DNA of 64,000 nucleotides from Anaeramoeba flamelloides (lineage: Eukaryota; Metamonada; Anaeramoebidae): NCBI GenBank assembly GCA_027625915.1, contig JANTQA010000036.1:3281501-3345500 (forward strand), written 5' to 3'. Below, one piece after another: positions 35,750 through 54,440 of the stretch (position 1 is its first letter; every line of letters starts with the position of its first letter). A program made the translations under genes and the position numbers. The notes beneath the pieces are model-generated. The model saw only the letters and a list, made by a program, of their open reading frames with translations, was not told where the DNA came from and made no database searches.

Positions 35750-36350
35750 TTAACTAAACTCAACTATTAACTTTGATCTCAGTAATTGGGAGAAATTTCC
35801 GGATCTAACAGAAACAGATTATATGAAAGGAAAAAAGAAATTAAAATATTGAAATAAACTGGATTTGAAAAGATATATTAAAAGTATCTTATTTTGATAC
35901 AATTTTAGGGAAAACAAAGAAATCTAAACAGGGAATCATCAACTACTCTATCTGACCCAAAAAACTTCCTAATCGTTTTAATTAATAGATATTAAATCTG
36001 AAGAAGGAATATATTTCAAAATATTCACAAGCTGTAAAAGAAAAATTGATGATATCCATCACTTCATATTGATAGGGATATAAAAAGATATGTAAAAAAC
36101 ACAATACAATTGAAAATTGAACTTAAAACTATATGAATTTGATTTTAACATTGTCAATTAATGAAGATTACACATCAATTTCTGAGTGAGATGAACAAAA
36201 AAGAAATTTATGAAATTTATTATAGAATATTTCCTGAGCTATATAACCCAAGACGCTATCAATAAAAAAGAGATTGTAAATCCAAATAATTTTGGGTCAT
36301 ACAAAAAACACAATTTCGAATCATTCTAAAATATTTTCTTCTTCTATTTT
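35750..36350 (+). pseudogene. Relict of a multicopy gene, copy 1
   Basis: Matches 59860-60460 (minus) over about 500 bp at roughly 80-85% by eye. Shared peptides include KEIYEIYYRI.PE here and [13 protein letters not shown] there. Upstream, AACTGG..(T/A)TGAAAAGATAT and AGCTGTAAAAGAAAAATTGATG are common to both. Neither copy keeps a full frame. The second copy contains [19 protein letters not shown] followed by TSIAE, which recalls a Myb/SANT helix pattern. Such domains occur in host factors and in DNA transposons. An open frame at 35519-35716 (65 codons) just upstream is unassigned. Confidence 0.5.
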
Positions 36351-36769
36351 TTTGTCATTTTTATTCTTAAATTTTAAAATTATTCATTATTTTTTATTAT
36401 TTCATTTTTTTACAGACTCTTAAATTCATCCACATTTTAGAAAAATAAAACACATTTAAAAAATAAATGTAAAAACTGTGGATATACGAATTTAAAATAT
36501 AAAGTACAGATTTCCTCACTTCAACATTCCATCTATAATATTTTTTTAATAAACAATAAATCCCTAAAAATAAATCCCAATAAAATTTTTTTTTCTTTCA
36601 TATTTGAATTTTTCAAAAAAACAAAATACAAATTAATTTTATTTTTGATACTTTTTACCTTTTCCAAATTTCCCTTTTTAAGTTGTTTGGGTTCCTTAGG
36701 TTCCTCCTCTTTTTGTTTTTTAAGCTTTTTGGAGAGGCAAAAGGAATAAAAAATCATTATAAGAATTGG

Positions 36770-37050
36770 TGGACTTGGTCATGACTAACCTAACCAAACT
36801 TGTTAATGATCAGATCTAAAGCGAATTGGACTGGACTTATGCAATTGTAGAGAACTGAATCCAGCAAATGCGATCTGAAGCCAACCAAAGTGAACCGTTT
36901 TGGACTATCCGTACAATCTGCCTAGTCGTTACCTGGATTGGGTTTTTCCTGTCAAGTCCGTATCTTGTACTGGGATTATGCGAAAACAAGATTTGGGAAA
37001 ATTGCAAAAAAAAAAAAAAAATAAAAGAAAAAAACATTAAAACAAAAAAA
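36770..37050 (+). other. G+C-richer patch followed by an A-tail
   Basis: 36775-36985 has about 43% G+C, twice the local average, and runs directly into an A-rich tail (37004-37040). The 73-codon plus-strand frame at 36868-37089 and the antisense frame at 36837-37076 are not convincing proteins. A G+C-rich body plus an A-tail is the layout of a SINE or retroposed transcript, but no Pol III boxes were clearly seen. It could also be a tract of foreign DNA. Confidence 0.45.
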
Positions 37051-37364
37051 CTAAAAAGAAAATTTTGTAAAACCAAATCTTATTCTTAAAACTTTAGCAC
37101 TTTATAGATTCAAACCATCTATAAAGTTCTAAAAAACTTAATAAAGTAACCTATTTCATTTGATCTATAGTTGTTCAAATATTTTGATCTCTTTATTAAA
37201 ACAAGAAATTATTGAAAATATTGATCATTTTTTATGGGTCTAAAATTCCGATGAATAAAATAGATTAATATTTCATAACAAATTAAAAAAAAAAAATCTT
37301 AATGAATTAATTTCAAATCAAACAGTTTGAAACTATTTTCATTAAATAATAATCATGAAATCTC

Positions 37365-37437
37365 TGATTTTACGCTTAAATTTCTGAAAGGGAATTTAAG
37401 TAAAAGGGCAACTAGAGTGTAATTTACACTTCTTCAA
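37365..37437. repeat. Conserved palindromic segment of R6, isolated copy
   Basis: Contains ATTTTACGCTTAAATTTC, a complementary GGAATTTAAGTAAAAG, and then AGAGTGTAATTTACACTTCT. Only this segment of R6 is present here. Other copies are at 9290-9385, 60690-60800 and 62230-62330. Confidence 0.65.
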
Positions 37438-37666
37438 AAAAACAAAAAAAAAAAATGAATTTTGAATGAAAAATTAAAAAATTTGAATATAATTTTATAT
37501 GAAAATTCGTTGGTTGATCAGACGTAAATATTACTTTTAAATGATAAATTTAGAGTTTGTTCATTTAATATTTTTTCAAAAAGAGTAAATAAAAATAAAA
37601 AATACAAAACAAAAAACATTGAAAAAATCGACAATGTAAGTATCTCTCTCTTGAGAGAGATTGGAA

Positions 37667-44418
<6,752 letters not shown>

Positions 44419-44969
44419 TATTTTGATAATTGTTTTGTTAGGTAAAAATGTTAAAAAATGAAAAGTGTTTTTTAGGTTTTTGGAATAGTAAGGGTGTAAA
44501 TCACAAAGGAATTCTTGGTACAAATTACAAACGTAATCTTCTATTAACCCGATTTTCAGAAAAGCTTTGGTTGGAAGAGTCGAATAAATTATTTTTAATA
44601 AAAAGACCGTTGTAAAAATTATACTCCAGTCAAGTTTAATCTGTGTTTCAAAATAAAAATTGTTTTTTTCAATAATACATGTCATATATATTAGTCGGTC
44701 AAAAAAATCAGCCATAAACAATTAGTCCATCTTCAAAAATAGTTTTTTTTTTTGAAGATATCAATCATTTTTTATTTTATGTTCCATTTTACTAAAGAAT
44801 ACCGAATAATTTTAATTAAAGACTTAATTCAAATCAACCAAAATAATAAGAATAATGTCTTTGAAATTATTTGAAATAAATGACTCATGTTTCATTTTAT
44901 ATTTTGTGAATGATCAAGAAAATTATGTTTCTCTATTGAAATTTCATAATAAATATTTAGAAATTAGGA

Positions 44970-45430
44970 AAAGTGTTACGGAGTGCTAAAGAGTACCTAG
45001 GTTTTCCTGAGGTTAACTGTTTTATTTGTGAAGCGCCTAAGTTTTATTGAGATTTTCTGTTTTATTTCAGAAAATTTTAATAGATTTTCGGTTTATTTCA
45101 AAAACTCAAAAAAACCTAACATAAATCTATTGATTTTACAAATAAACAGAAAACTCAAGAAAACTTAACGGCGGTTTTCCAGAATACAAAAAAATAGAGA
45201 AAAATCTTTGATTTTAACTCCACAATTTTAAATTCTGGAAAAGTTAGCAGTGTTTTTTTTTTACTTAAAGAAATAAACGGAAAATTTATTTAATTTTCAG
45301 ATTTTTACTCAAATTAAAAAAACCTAATGAAAGTACTTAGTTTTTCCTTGATTCAAAAGAATCCAGCAAAATATATGATTTTATAATATTTTTAAAATTA
45401 AAAAATAACCTAGGTCACTATAAGATAAAT
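44970..45430. repeat. Modular micro-repeat cluster
   Basis: Modules: GTGCTAAAGAGTACCTAGGT, AACTTAACGGCGGTTTTCCA, AATTCTGGAAAAGTTAGCAG and GGTTTATTTCAAAAACTC with its near complement. The order of modules differs from other clusters. It lies between RPT1 and the next repeats. Confidence 0.5.
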
Positions 45431-47317
45431 TAAAATTTTCACTTCAAAAATAAAAACAAAATAGTTGTTATTTTTTTTTTTATAACTTTAAATATCAACT
45501 AATTTGAAATTTTTATTCAAGTGTAGGATTTATTTCTGGTAAAATTATTAAATTTATTTGGGTTTGTAAAACAAAAGTCTGAATAACATGTTTAAGGGTC
45601 ACATGATTAAAGTGAAAAATAATTTTTTGAAATTGAAAAATAATTTTTTCTAATTTTGATTGAGGGGTAATAATAATCAAACACTAACCAAACTTTAAAG
45701 TATGATCAATCTTGAAAAATCAATAATGAAAAACGAGGATATTTCCAGAAAAAAAGTGCCAAAGAGCTACACCCAATTTTCAATTAGAATGGTTGTGATT
45801 TATCATTTTGAAAACAACTTTGTTGATTTTGAAGTGTCCCTCTTTGGCACCTATTGTAATATGAAAATGTTTTTATTATTTTTTTCCAAAGAGTTATTTT
45901 CATCAAAAAAATTTTTCAAAACCCTTACTTGGTTAAATATTTGGGGTTTCAAAATAATCTCAAATTTAATTAAATCAAATTCAATTCATTTTGTTATTTA
46001 AAGAATGCCATATTGTTTTAAATTGAAGAAATTTCACCCATTGGAGAAAAAAGAAAAAAGAAATTTATTAATTTGATTTTTAAAAATGGGTATATGTCTT
46101 TTAAACTTTTCTTGAATGTGGATTTTTTGTAATTGAGTTAACATTATTAACATTTTTTTTCTATGAAATAACCAAATAAATATTTTTTTTGTTATTTCTA
46201 TTTTTGAAATTGAGAATCATTTGAATTTTTTTTTTTATTATTAAATGAATTTTTTAAAATTGAGAGAATCTGAATAGTTTTTTTTTTCTTTTAATTTTGT
46301 AAATTAATACCCTAATGAAACTTACCATGTTAATTGAATTTTTTTTCATTGAGATCTTGCCAATATTTTTTCGATATTTGAATTGTGTAAACTAAAAGAA
46401 GAGTTATGATAAGCAATATAATTTTTTTTTTTTTTTTTATGAAAAACACGCATTGAGAATGGATCATATTCAACTTAAGTAGTTAGATAATTAAATTTAA
46501 AAATATCTGAAAAATAATTTTTCATTAAAAGATATCTAATGAACAAATAAGGATTATACTAAGTAAAGATATTAAAAAATGAAAGCTTGACAAATTTTCA
46601 AATTATTTTAAAAAAAATTTTTTTTCTTGTATTTATGATAAAAACCCCACATAATTTTTAATTTGAAACCTGAAAATTTAAAAATAACTAAAAATAACAA
46701 ACAAATCAACTCCAAAGAAAAAATAATTCTATTATTGACAATCTATTCAACAAATACAAATTAAATCCTATATTTTAGTAAAATCCACTAATTGTTTTGG
46801 AAATCTCAAAAATAGTAGATTTTTTCAATAAATGTTAAATCGTAAACTAAATTTCATAATAAATGGCCCACCTTACATTTGAATAATGAATTGCTTTTGT
46901 ATCGTTTTGAAGTTTTTCCTCTCACAATGAAAAGTTTGCAAATAAATCATTTTTTCTCTTTTGTATTTTTTCAACAGTGTTTTGTTAAAACGGAAAATGA
47001 AAATGAAAAATTTAAAAGAAGTAACAGATGAATTAATGAAAAATTTGGTTTCAAATATGAAAAAGAGATTAGATTTAGTTATTCAAATGGAAGGAGAATC
47101 TATAAAAGTGTTTTACTAATTTTTTAAATTTTCTATTTTTTTTTTTTTTTTTTTATTATTTAACGGAGGAGTTTTTAATTCCTCTTATTTGCCCGAATTC
47201 CTAAATTATGATTTAAGAATTTTGTTAAAGACTCAAAAATAAATTTATTACCTATTAAGGCTAATAAATACAATGAATCTCTTTTTCTAATAATATCAAA
47301 AATAGTAATATTATTTT
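45431..47317. other. A/T-rich spacer with a diverged TIR-G relict
   Basis: 46670-46860 resembles the left half of 50130-50645 (AACCTGAAAAT, ATCTATTCAACAAATACAAA, GGAAATCTCAAAAATAGTAG). A 99-codon frame at 45702-46001 and a 41-codon frame at 46996-47121 (MKNLKEVTDELMKNLVSNMK) are unassigned. The latter follows a pyrimidine tract and CAG and could be an orphan exon or a relict. Confidence 0.35.
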
Positions 47318-47905
47318 TTAATATATTAGAGATGTTAAATTTTTTATTTCAGATATCCAGATTTTACGATTATTTTCATAGGCTGGGCAGTTCCAGAGAA
47401 AATGATCCAAATCTTCAATGATATCTATTTTTTTTGATTTTTTGCATAATTTACAGTATTTTGATTTGTCCTTGTTCATAACATAAGAATATCTATTTAA
47501 ATAATTTGTAAAATTTCTGAGTTTTAAGATTGAAGTTGAGCCCTTCCATTTTAAGTATCTTTGTTGTTTGTTAATATTATTTTGAATAGAAATTATTTTT
47601 AAATATTTATGAACTTTCCAACTTGGACTATTTTCAAGTTGTTTAATTCGATATTTCTCAAGTTCAAATTCTAATTCTTTTAGGGTGTCTGATTGCCAGT
47701 TAATATTTTCAAATTTCTGTTCTCTGAATTTGAGATTTTTTACTATTTCATGAAAACCCAAAAAGGTTAATTTTTGAATTAGTTTAAATCTTCTTTTAGA
47801 TATAGTTATTCTTGCTGAATCTATTTTTGCTTCAGTTTTATATATAAGTCTAGGAGAGTGTGGATTTATTAATAAAAATTTTGTTACTTTTTTATTAATC
47901 CACAC
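47318..47905 (-). mobile_element. LINE reverse-transcriptase C-terminal fragment
   Basis: Intact frame of 195 codons. It has the typical C-terminal layout of non-LTR retrotransposon ORF2: a basic region, then a cysteine/histidine motif CKLCKK..DHFLWNCPAYEN. Basic segments such as ISKRRFKLIQKL precede it. The catalytic reverse-transcriptase domain is missing upstream, so this is a 5'-truncated copy. Relicts of the same region occur at 1626-2650 and 16005-16310, and a related plus-strand element lies at the window end. Confidence 0.8.
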
Positions 47906-49038
47906 ATCTATATCATTGAAATCTTAAATTTTCTATTTTTTATGTAATGCTTCTTTCAAAATAAATCGCCCAATTTTTTTTTAACAGTTTTTAAATTTTT
48001 TTTTCTTTTATTTTTAGACAAAAAATAAATATCTCTTGAGTATAGTATTGAATATTAAAATCTAAATTTATATATTATAATAGATAACTTCCATTATTAT
48101 AAAATATTTTTATTTAAAATTAGATTTTTAATGGGCCAATTATTATGAAAGATAGTTTAGATCAATTATAGTATTGAAAAAAATCCCAGACATGAAAAAT
48201 ATCCCAGACCATCATTTTGTATTGTGAATATTTTATAAATTGTTGTATAATTTCTTTTATTCAAAAACTTATACTTTTTTGTTAGAATGAAACTTTTATA
48301 AATTATAACTCAGACACTTATTAGAAAGATGATTCATTAAATTATACTTGTTCAAAACATCATTCAATTAATCAAAAAACAAGAATAAAAATTACCATTT
48401 TCCAACTCCCAAGTAAACCTCTATAAAACTCGATTGTTTTTCCAAAAAAGTTGATCTACTTATGCTATCAAATAATTAAATGAGTATTCTATAGACACCT
48501 TCCTTTAATGAACTTTAGGTGGGTTTATTACTTCGGTTCATAAAAGATTTGGTTATTTATAAAAAGGAATTGATTGAAAATATTTCAAATTAGATAGCAA
48601 TTTTCCGAATATTCGGAATTAAAAAAGTTTGTCAGGTTATTTTTTTCATATCTAGTATTTTTTTCAATACAACAAAGAAAAACAGTGGTTATTATAATAA
48701 ATTTTATTGGGGTGAATCCCCCCTTTTGTATCTATTCATTTATTTTTTCTTTTATTAGTTCCTTTAACTTTTGGTTTTCATTTTAGGTCTGAATTGAAAA
48801 TCAATTTGTACTTTTTTTTCCAATTTCGTTTTTTTCCAAAAAAGTAACTTTATATAAAATATTTCAAAAACAATCCAAATTAAAAAAACAATCCTTTTGG
48901 AGAGTGTTTGAAAGTTACTAAAACCAATTAAAAGTTTTCAAAAGCTCTGAGGTTTTTTAAAGAGTAAGTTCAAATAAGGTTTTATCATTTTTTTAAATTT
49001 TGCTTTTTTCTCCTTTTTTTTCAATTTTTGTTTTACAA
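47906..49038. other. A/T-rich spacer before the YjbQ-family gene
   Basis: No gene or repeat recognised. It presumably contains the promoter of the gene at 49039 and the 5' border of the LINE fragment. Confidence 0.4.
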
Positions 49039-49570
49039 ATGACCTTTAAATCTTACACAAAAGAACTAACTTTTAAAACTAAAAAAAGAGTGGAAATCAT
49101 TGATATCACCTCAAAAGTTGAACAAGCAGTCGAAGATTCTGGAATCCAAGAAGGGATGATTTTAGTCAACCCAATGCATATTACTGCATCTGTCATGGTA
49201 CAGGATCATGGTAAATTCTAAACCGATCTTGGACAAAATGTCGTTTAATTTTTTTTTTACCAACAAATTTTGTTTCTTTATCTCATTCAAAATTGTTTCT
49301 TCTTAATTAACATCAGAATCTGGGCTATGGAAAGATTTACAACGAGTTCTTTCCGAGCTTGTGCCCTATGACGAATCTTCAGAAACCTATAAGCATCATC
49401 TTTCTGGCGAAGACAATGCTGACTCGCATATCAAAAGGCAGTTATGTGGAAGAAGCGTAACAATGGCTATCACAAATGGAAAACTCCACTCTGGGCCTTG
49501 GGAAGCTATTCAGTATTTTGGTAAATTTGATCTTGGTTTTTTTTTTTTTAAAGTTATTGTTGTTTTTTAA
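49039..49570 (+). CDS. YjbQ/UPF0047-family protein (two or three exons)
   Basis: Exon 1 is 49039-49210; a 106-base intron with a GTAAAT donor and a CATCAG acceptor splits a glutamate codon; exon 2 starts at 49317. Family hallmarks are [52 protein letters not shown] and [15 protein letters not shown]. Bacterial members have thiamine-phosphate synthase side activity; the physiological role is unsettled. The 3' end is ambiguous. Reading on from exon 2 gives [15 protein letters not shown] and a stop at 49570, a length that fits the family C-terminus (normally EFDGPR..RVIV). Alternatively a donor at 49521 could splice to a short exon at 49999-50039. A Met at 49000 exists, but 49039 fits the family start better. 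I favour the two-exon model slightly. Confidence 0.85.
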
Positions 49571-49612
49571 AACTCATTTACCAACACCAAAAAAAACAAA
49601 AAAAAAAAAATT

Positions 49613-49925
49613 CTTGCGAAATTGAAAAATTACAAGATAATTTTGATTTCTCATGTTAAGTGCAAAAGAACAGGAACAAAATTTTCGTTCAGCTTTCCAA
49701 AAAAATCAAAATCAAAACCCAAAAATTCATAAAAATCATTAAATCTACAATTCTAAAAAGAAAAATAATCGTCTTGACTTCTTGATTAGAATTCAATAAT
49801 TGTAATTTTCCTTCGAACTTCGACAACCATTTTTTGGAAAGCTAAATGAAAATTTGGTTGCATTTATTTTGCAACACAAAGCAAAAAATCGAATAGAATT
49901 GTTTCGCAGAATTTCATTAATAAAA
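49613..49925. mobile_element. Foldback element W, copy 1
   Basis: Arms: AAATTTTCGTTCAGCTTTCC near 49680 and GGAAAGCTAAATGAAAATTT near 49837. Outside these, GCGAAATTGAAAAATTAC and the GCGA..TTTC-type complement continue the pairing. The centre holds TTAGAATTCAATAATTGTAA. It matches 51478-51712 in opposite orientation. It lies just past the coding end of the YjbQ-family gene. Confidence 0.65.
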
Positions 49926-50129
49926 TAGATGTGTTTTTTTGTTTTATAACAAAGTAGAGAAGAAGAAAAAAAAGTCAATGTACTTGTTTTTATTATAGTG
50001 GGCAGAGTCTTGAAGAAGAGAAAATGTGATTGTGATTAAACTTCTTGTATACATTTAATTGTCTTGTAATAGATTATATTTCTAATATTATTTGATTGAT
50101 CCTCAAAAGAAAAAAGTTAATTTTCAAAA

Positions 50130-50645
50130 TAACCGTTTTGGAAAAAAAGTGAAACAGGAAAAAAAGTTAAGCACGGTTTTTAATTGGGAAACTTAAGATA
50201 ATCACAGAAACCTGAAAATGAAAAGTAAAATCAATAAAAAGAAGAAACCAATTAACTTCAAATAATAACCCATTATATTATTTTCAATCAACTCAACAAA
50301 AACAATTTAAATCTACTTGATTTATCGAAATTGTTGATGTGGTTTTGGAGATCGCAAAAATAGTCAATTTTTTGAACAAATTTTTAATAATTGATCAATC
50401 AAAGAAAATCCCATTCTAAAAGATAGTATTAAAAAAACTGTTTTCAACAAATTTTTAATAATAGATCTATCAAAGACAAATCCCCTACCAAAAGATAGTA
50501 TTAAAAAAACTGTTATTGTGGCTAATACTTCATTTTGTCTTTATTTATTTATTTATTCTTTTTTTCATTGATCTTACTTTTCATTTTCAGGTTCCATTAA
50601 TTTTCCCAATTAAAAACCGTGTTTCACTTTTTTTCCACAATGGTA
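50130..50645. mobile_element. TIR-G element with internal tandem repeat
   Basis: The arms are about 90 bp: left GGAAAAAAAGTGAAAC, CGGTTTTTAATTGGGAAA and ACCTGAAAATGAAAAGTAAA, with mirrored complements at 50555-50640. TA lies at the borders. Inside, two direct copies of a unit of about 70 bp (50374-50443 and 50444-50513) share ACAAATTTTTAATAAT and AAAAGATAGTATTAAAAAAA. It has no coding capacity. Confidence 0.75.
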
Positions 50646-50933
50646 AATTATAAAATGATTAAACTTCACTAAAATCATATAAAACAAAGAAACCAAACCT
50701 AAAAATATTAATTTTTCATATTATAGCCATTTTAAAAAAGCGAGGACTTTTTTATTTTTTTTTTTTTTGGTATTATCAGAATTCAAACTTTTTTTCAAGT
50801 TTTTCATGTTTTTATTAAAGTGTGGACTTTTTTTTAAAAAAGTATTTTTTTCTCCAGATTCCAACCTCTACCTCTCATTTAAATGTTGAACCCTCAATTT
50901 TTTAAAACTTAATTTTTTCAAATTGTGCACTAA

Positions 50934-51469
50934 ACCCCAATTCAAAATTTTTAACACACCAAAATTCAATTTGTGAAAAAAAAAACTTATTTAATCAATT
51001 CAAGAAGATTTACCAAATTAGAGCCATTCACTAATTGAAATGTTAACACTTTTTTATAAATTACAATACTCACAAAACAATAAATAAATAATTATCAATA
51101 CAAATAAATCAAGGGTGTGTTAAAAATTTTGGAGAGAGCAAAACAAAAAAATACATTAGTAAATTTGTAAAAATTCTATCATGAATTATTGATCGATCAA
51201 ATGGTTAGATACTACCAACTAATTTTATTTGAGTTCTTCTATTTGGAACAACTCAACTTTACCATAATTATCTAAAATTGTTCAAAAAAATTTTGATCGA
51301 ATGAAACAAATTAAGTAATTCAATCAATGAAATGAAAACAAAAACTAAAAGATGAAAAAATGATTTTCAAATTTCACAAAAATCAAAATTATCTCCAATT
51401 TCAATGAAATTGTATTATTGTAATTCTTTGGAACGTTTTAGTTGTGTGTAAAATTTTGAATTTTAGTTT
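50934..51469. mobile_element. TIR-Q element, copy 2
   Basis: Almost identical to 23438-23970 from AACCCCAATTCAAAATTTTT to AAAATTTTGAATTTTAGTTT. It is directly followed by element W copy 2. It has no coding capacity. Confidence 0.82.
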
Positions 51470-51477
51470 ATATGTAT

Positions 51478-51712
51478 CAAAATAAATTGAAAAAAGTTTT
51501 GTTTTGTCTTTCCAAATAAAGGTTATGAAAGTTCGAATCAAAATTAAGAATTATTGAATTCTAATCAAGAAGTATAGACTATTATATTTCTTTTTAGAAT
51601 TATAGATTTAATGCTTTGTTTTAATTCTTTGGTGTGTGTTTTTTTTGGAAAGTTGAATGAAAATATTGATCTTTTTATTTCGCAATTGACAGTATTATTA
51701 AAAATCTTCACT
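51478..51712. mobile_element. Foldback element W, copy 2
   Basis: Inverted relative to 49613-49925. Shared centre: GAATTATTGAATTCTAATCA and TTCTTTTTAGAATTATAGAT. Shared end: GGAAAGTTGAATGAAAATAT. The arms are less complete than in copy 1. Confidence 0.6.
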
Positions 51713-52154
51713 TTTATAAAATAGAAAATTTTCAAAAATTTTTAAAAAGTCCACACTTTAATAAAAAAGAGAAAATTTGAAAAAAAAGTTTTAATTCTGA
51801 CAATACTCAAAAAAAAAATAAATAAAATTCCAAATGTTTTTAAAAATGCTGTAATGGTATTTGAAATTTAATTGGTATAAAATTCCAGATTATTATTCTT
51901 TTTTTCGATTCTTTAATCTTAACTTAATTTTGGACATTTTAGTCTGCTCAAAATATCTAATATCGCATAAAAAAGAACAAACTCAATAAATAGAGATCAT
52001 AAATTACAATCTATTTCTTTGAGAGTTATTTGTAAAGGGTAAATAAAAGGAAAATGAAGTGGAAAATTTTCTTTAATTTGGGATTTTTACATTAGTACAA
52101 AAAATGATGCTATTAATTTTAAATTTTTTTTTTTTTTAAGAAATTTGTCTTTTT

Positions 52155-52446
52155 TTCATTAATTGGCGGTACTTTTCTAGTATGACTCCCAAGGGAAGAG
52201 GAAACTTGTAATTAGATTTGATTTTTTAAAAAACAAAAAATTCCATTTAATAAACCATCGAAGAAGTTTGGGTTTGTTTGATTTTAGAAAAATTATTTAT
52301 CGATTTTCTAATTTCTGTTTCTACTCCAAACCACTTCCTTTCTTTTTTAAATATAATAGAAATTTATTAAATAAATCAAATATACTGGAAAGTTTCCTTT
52401 CCCTTGGGGTCATACTAGAAAAATATCGTAGTTAATGAAGAAAACT
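52155..52446. mobile_element. TIR-F element, about 290 bp
   Basis: Inverted ends share TTTTTCTAGTATGAC followed by CCCAAGGGAA.AGGAAACTT, giving about 55 bp of pairing. The centre contains no gene. Direct similarity between 51980-52040 and 52610-52660 (AATAGAGATC..AAATTACAA..TATTTCTTTGA) suggests that flanking sequence was duplicated too. Confidence 0.7.
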
Positions 52447-53799
52447 TAAATTCTATAAAAAAGGAAAATGATAAATTCAAAAAACATTTTTGCACTTGTG
52501 AAGTTCTCCAAAAATATAAATAAAAACAAAATTACAAAAGATCAAAACAATAAATTAAGGTTTTATACTAACAAAAAAAAAAAAATAGAGAAACAAAAAA
52601 ACAAATAGAGATCTCAAATTACAAAATATTTCTTTGAAAACTCTATTTAAATAGGAAAAATAAAGATATTGGAACTTGAACTGAATTTTTTTTTTTCCCC
52701 ATTTATTATTCATATATAAATACAGAAAATTATTTTTCCAATGAGTAATTTTTAAATATCTAAAGATTAATTTATTATTCATCTATTTTTTAACTCTGGC
52801 ATTAATCTCTAATCATACTTTCATTTTCAATTGTTTCAGACAAATTAAATATAAAAAATTAGTTTATGTGATTTTCTTGATTCTGAAAATCTAAAAAACA
52901 TCATTACTTTTTCATTTTTTTATTTTTTGAAATTTCTTTTTTGTTTTTATGAAATATTTAATTCATTTTGACTAAAAAATTCAATCCTTTTTAATTTATA
53001 TTCGATTTCTATTTTTTTTTCTTTATCTTATACTTCGTCTTATTTCCTATTCGTATTCTTATTTCTATTCTTACTTTTTCTTACTATTTTTTAGAATTTG
53101 ATGGAAAAAGAAAAAAACGTGTTTTGATCAAGATTATTGGCATGTAAACACAATTCAGAACCAACCAATAAAAAATATGTTTAGTTGGATTTTATTTTTA
53201 TTCATTTCTCCCAATATAAAACAATATCTCGTCAATTAATTCATTAACAAAATCAATACTGATATTTTTCTTTTCAAAAAATTAAACAAATAAAAAAACA
53301 ATTTATTATTGAATCCCTAGATCCAATATTAATTATGATTAGCAAGATCGTTATTTTTCATTTTTTTTTGGGAAAAAATAAAGTTATATTTTATTATTTT
53401 TTGTTAATATTAATTTTTTACATCCTTGAGTAGTGAGGTAAAATTCACTAGAACAATTTTTGATTTTTTTTGTTTTTTTTATTGGGATAAAAGAATTGTT
53501 TTCAATCAATACTTTTTTTTTTTTTTTTTTTCTTTGAGATAAAAAAGAGACTATGATTTACTCTGTTATGAGTTCTTTAAAAATCTAAAAATTTACAGTG
53601 ATTTTAGTTTTGAGAATAAAAACGATATATACTGGTTTTTTAAATCGTTATTGATATTCAGAAAAGTAATTAAATATGTATGATTTATATAGACTCCAAA
53701 GGAACCATTTGATAAAAAAAAAAAAAAAAGAAAATTATTCTAATTTAAAGGTGGTATTTTCAGTTCCTCTTCTTTTTAGTTTTTTTTTTTTTTAAATGT
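52447..53799. other. A/T-rich spacer without recognised features
   Basis: A 75-codon minus-strand frame at 52555-52782 shows no recognisable domain. Simple repeats and homopolymers dominate. Confidence 0.35.
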
Positions 53800-54440
53800 A
53801 ATAATTAAAAAACTTCAGTTTACTTTACTGGAATTTACTAAACTATTTTTCAAAAATTTTGACTCACTTTATAATGTTAATGGGGATTCTGTTTGTATAA
53901 TTTGTTCCAGTATTCTTATCAAAAAAATATTTTTAAATTTTTGGAAGAGAATCATTTTTTCTAATATTGCAAATTTTAGTTGTGCTTTTTCAAATTTTTG
54001 TTTTGCTTTTTTTTTTCTTTTTCTTGTTCTTTTTCTTTTTTTTGAAAAATTTTTCTTTTTTTTTCTTTTTTTTTTTTTTTTAAAAAAGATCAAGGAAAAA
54101 AAAAAGATCTTCGAAAAGATCAATAATTACTAAGAAAATTGAGACTATGTAATGTCTTTGAAAATTCATTTAATTATTCATAAAAAATCTCGTTGTTCAA
54201 CTTTTTTTCAGTGAAAATTCAGTAATAAAAAATCGGTAATGCTCTTTTCAAAAATAATGACTCAGTTTTTTTTTTAGTTTTTGGTTTTATTTTTTTTTTT
54301 AATTTTTAATATATCAGGCTTTTATATATTTACAATGACTTAAAAGTTAATTAAAAATCATATTTAGTTATTAATTGTTCTTGAATACTAAAGGATATTA
54401 TTTTTTTTTTCAATTTATTATTTAAGGTGAGTCACAATTA
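53800..54440 (+). mobile_element. R4 repeat, copy B
   Basis: 53865-53990 matches copies A and C (CACTTTATAATGTTAATGGG, TATTCTTATCAAAAAAATAT). 54120-54440 is the inverted match of 28040-28380. Between them is a low-complexity T/C tract. Coding traces are poorer than in copy A. Confidence 0.5.

Noticed and set aside
49999-50060. Reassigned TGA codon (a frame with TGA followed by RRENVIVIKLL)
   Set aside because: The other genes need no TGA reading as an amino acid; a splice-site or sequence problem is a simpler explanation.
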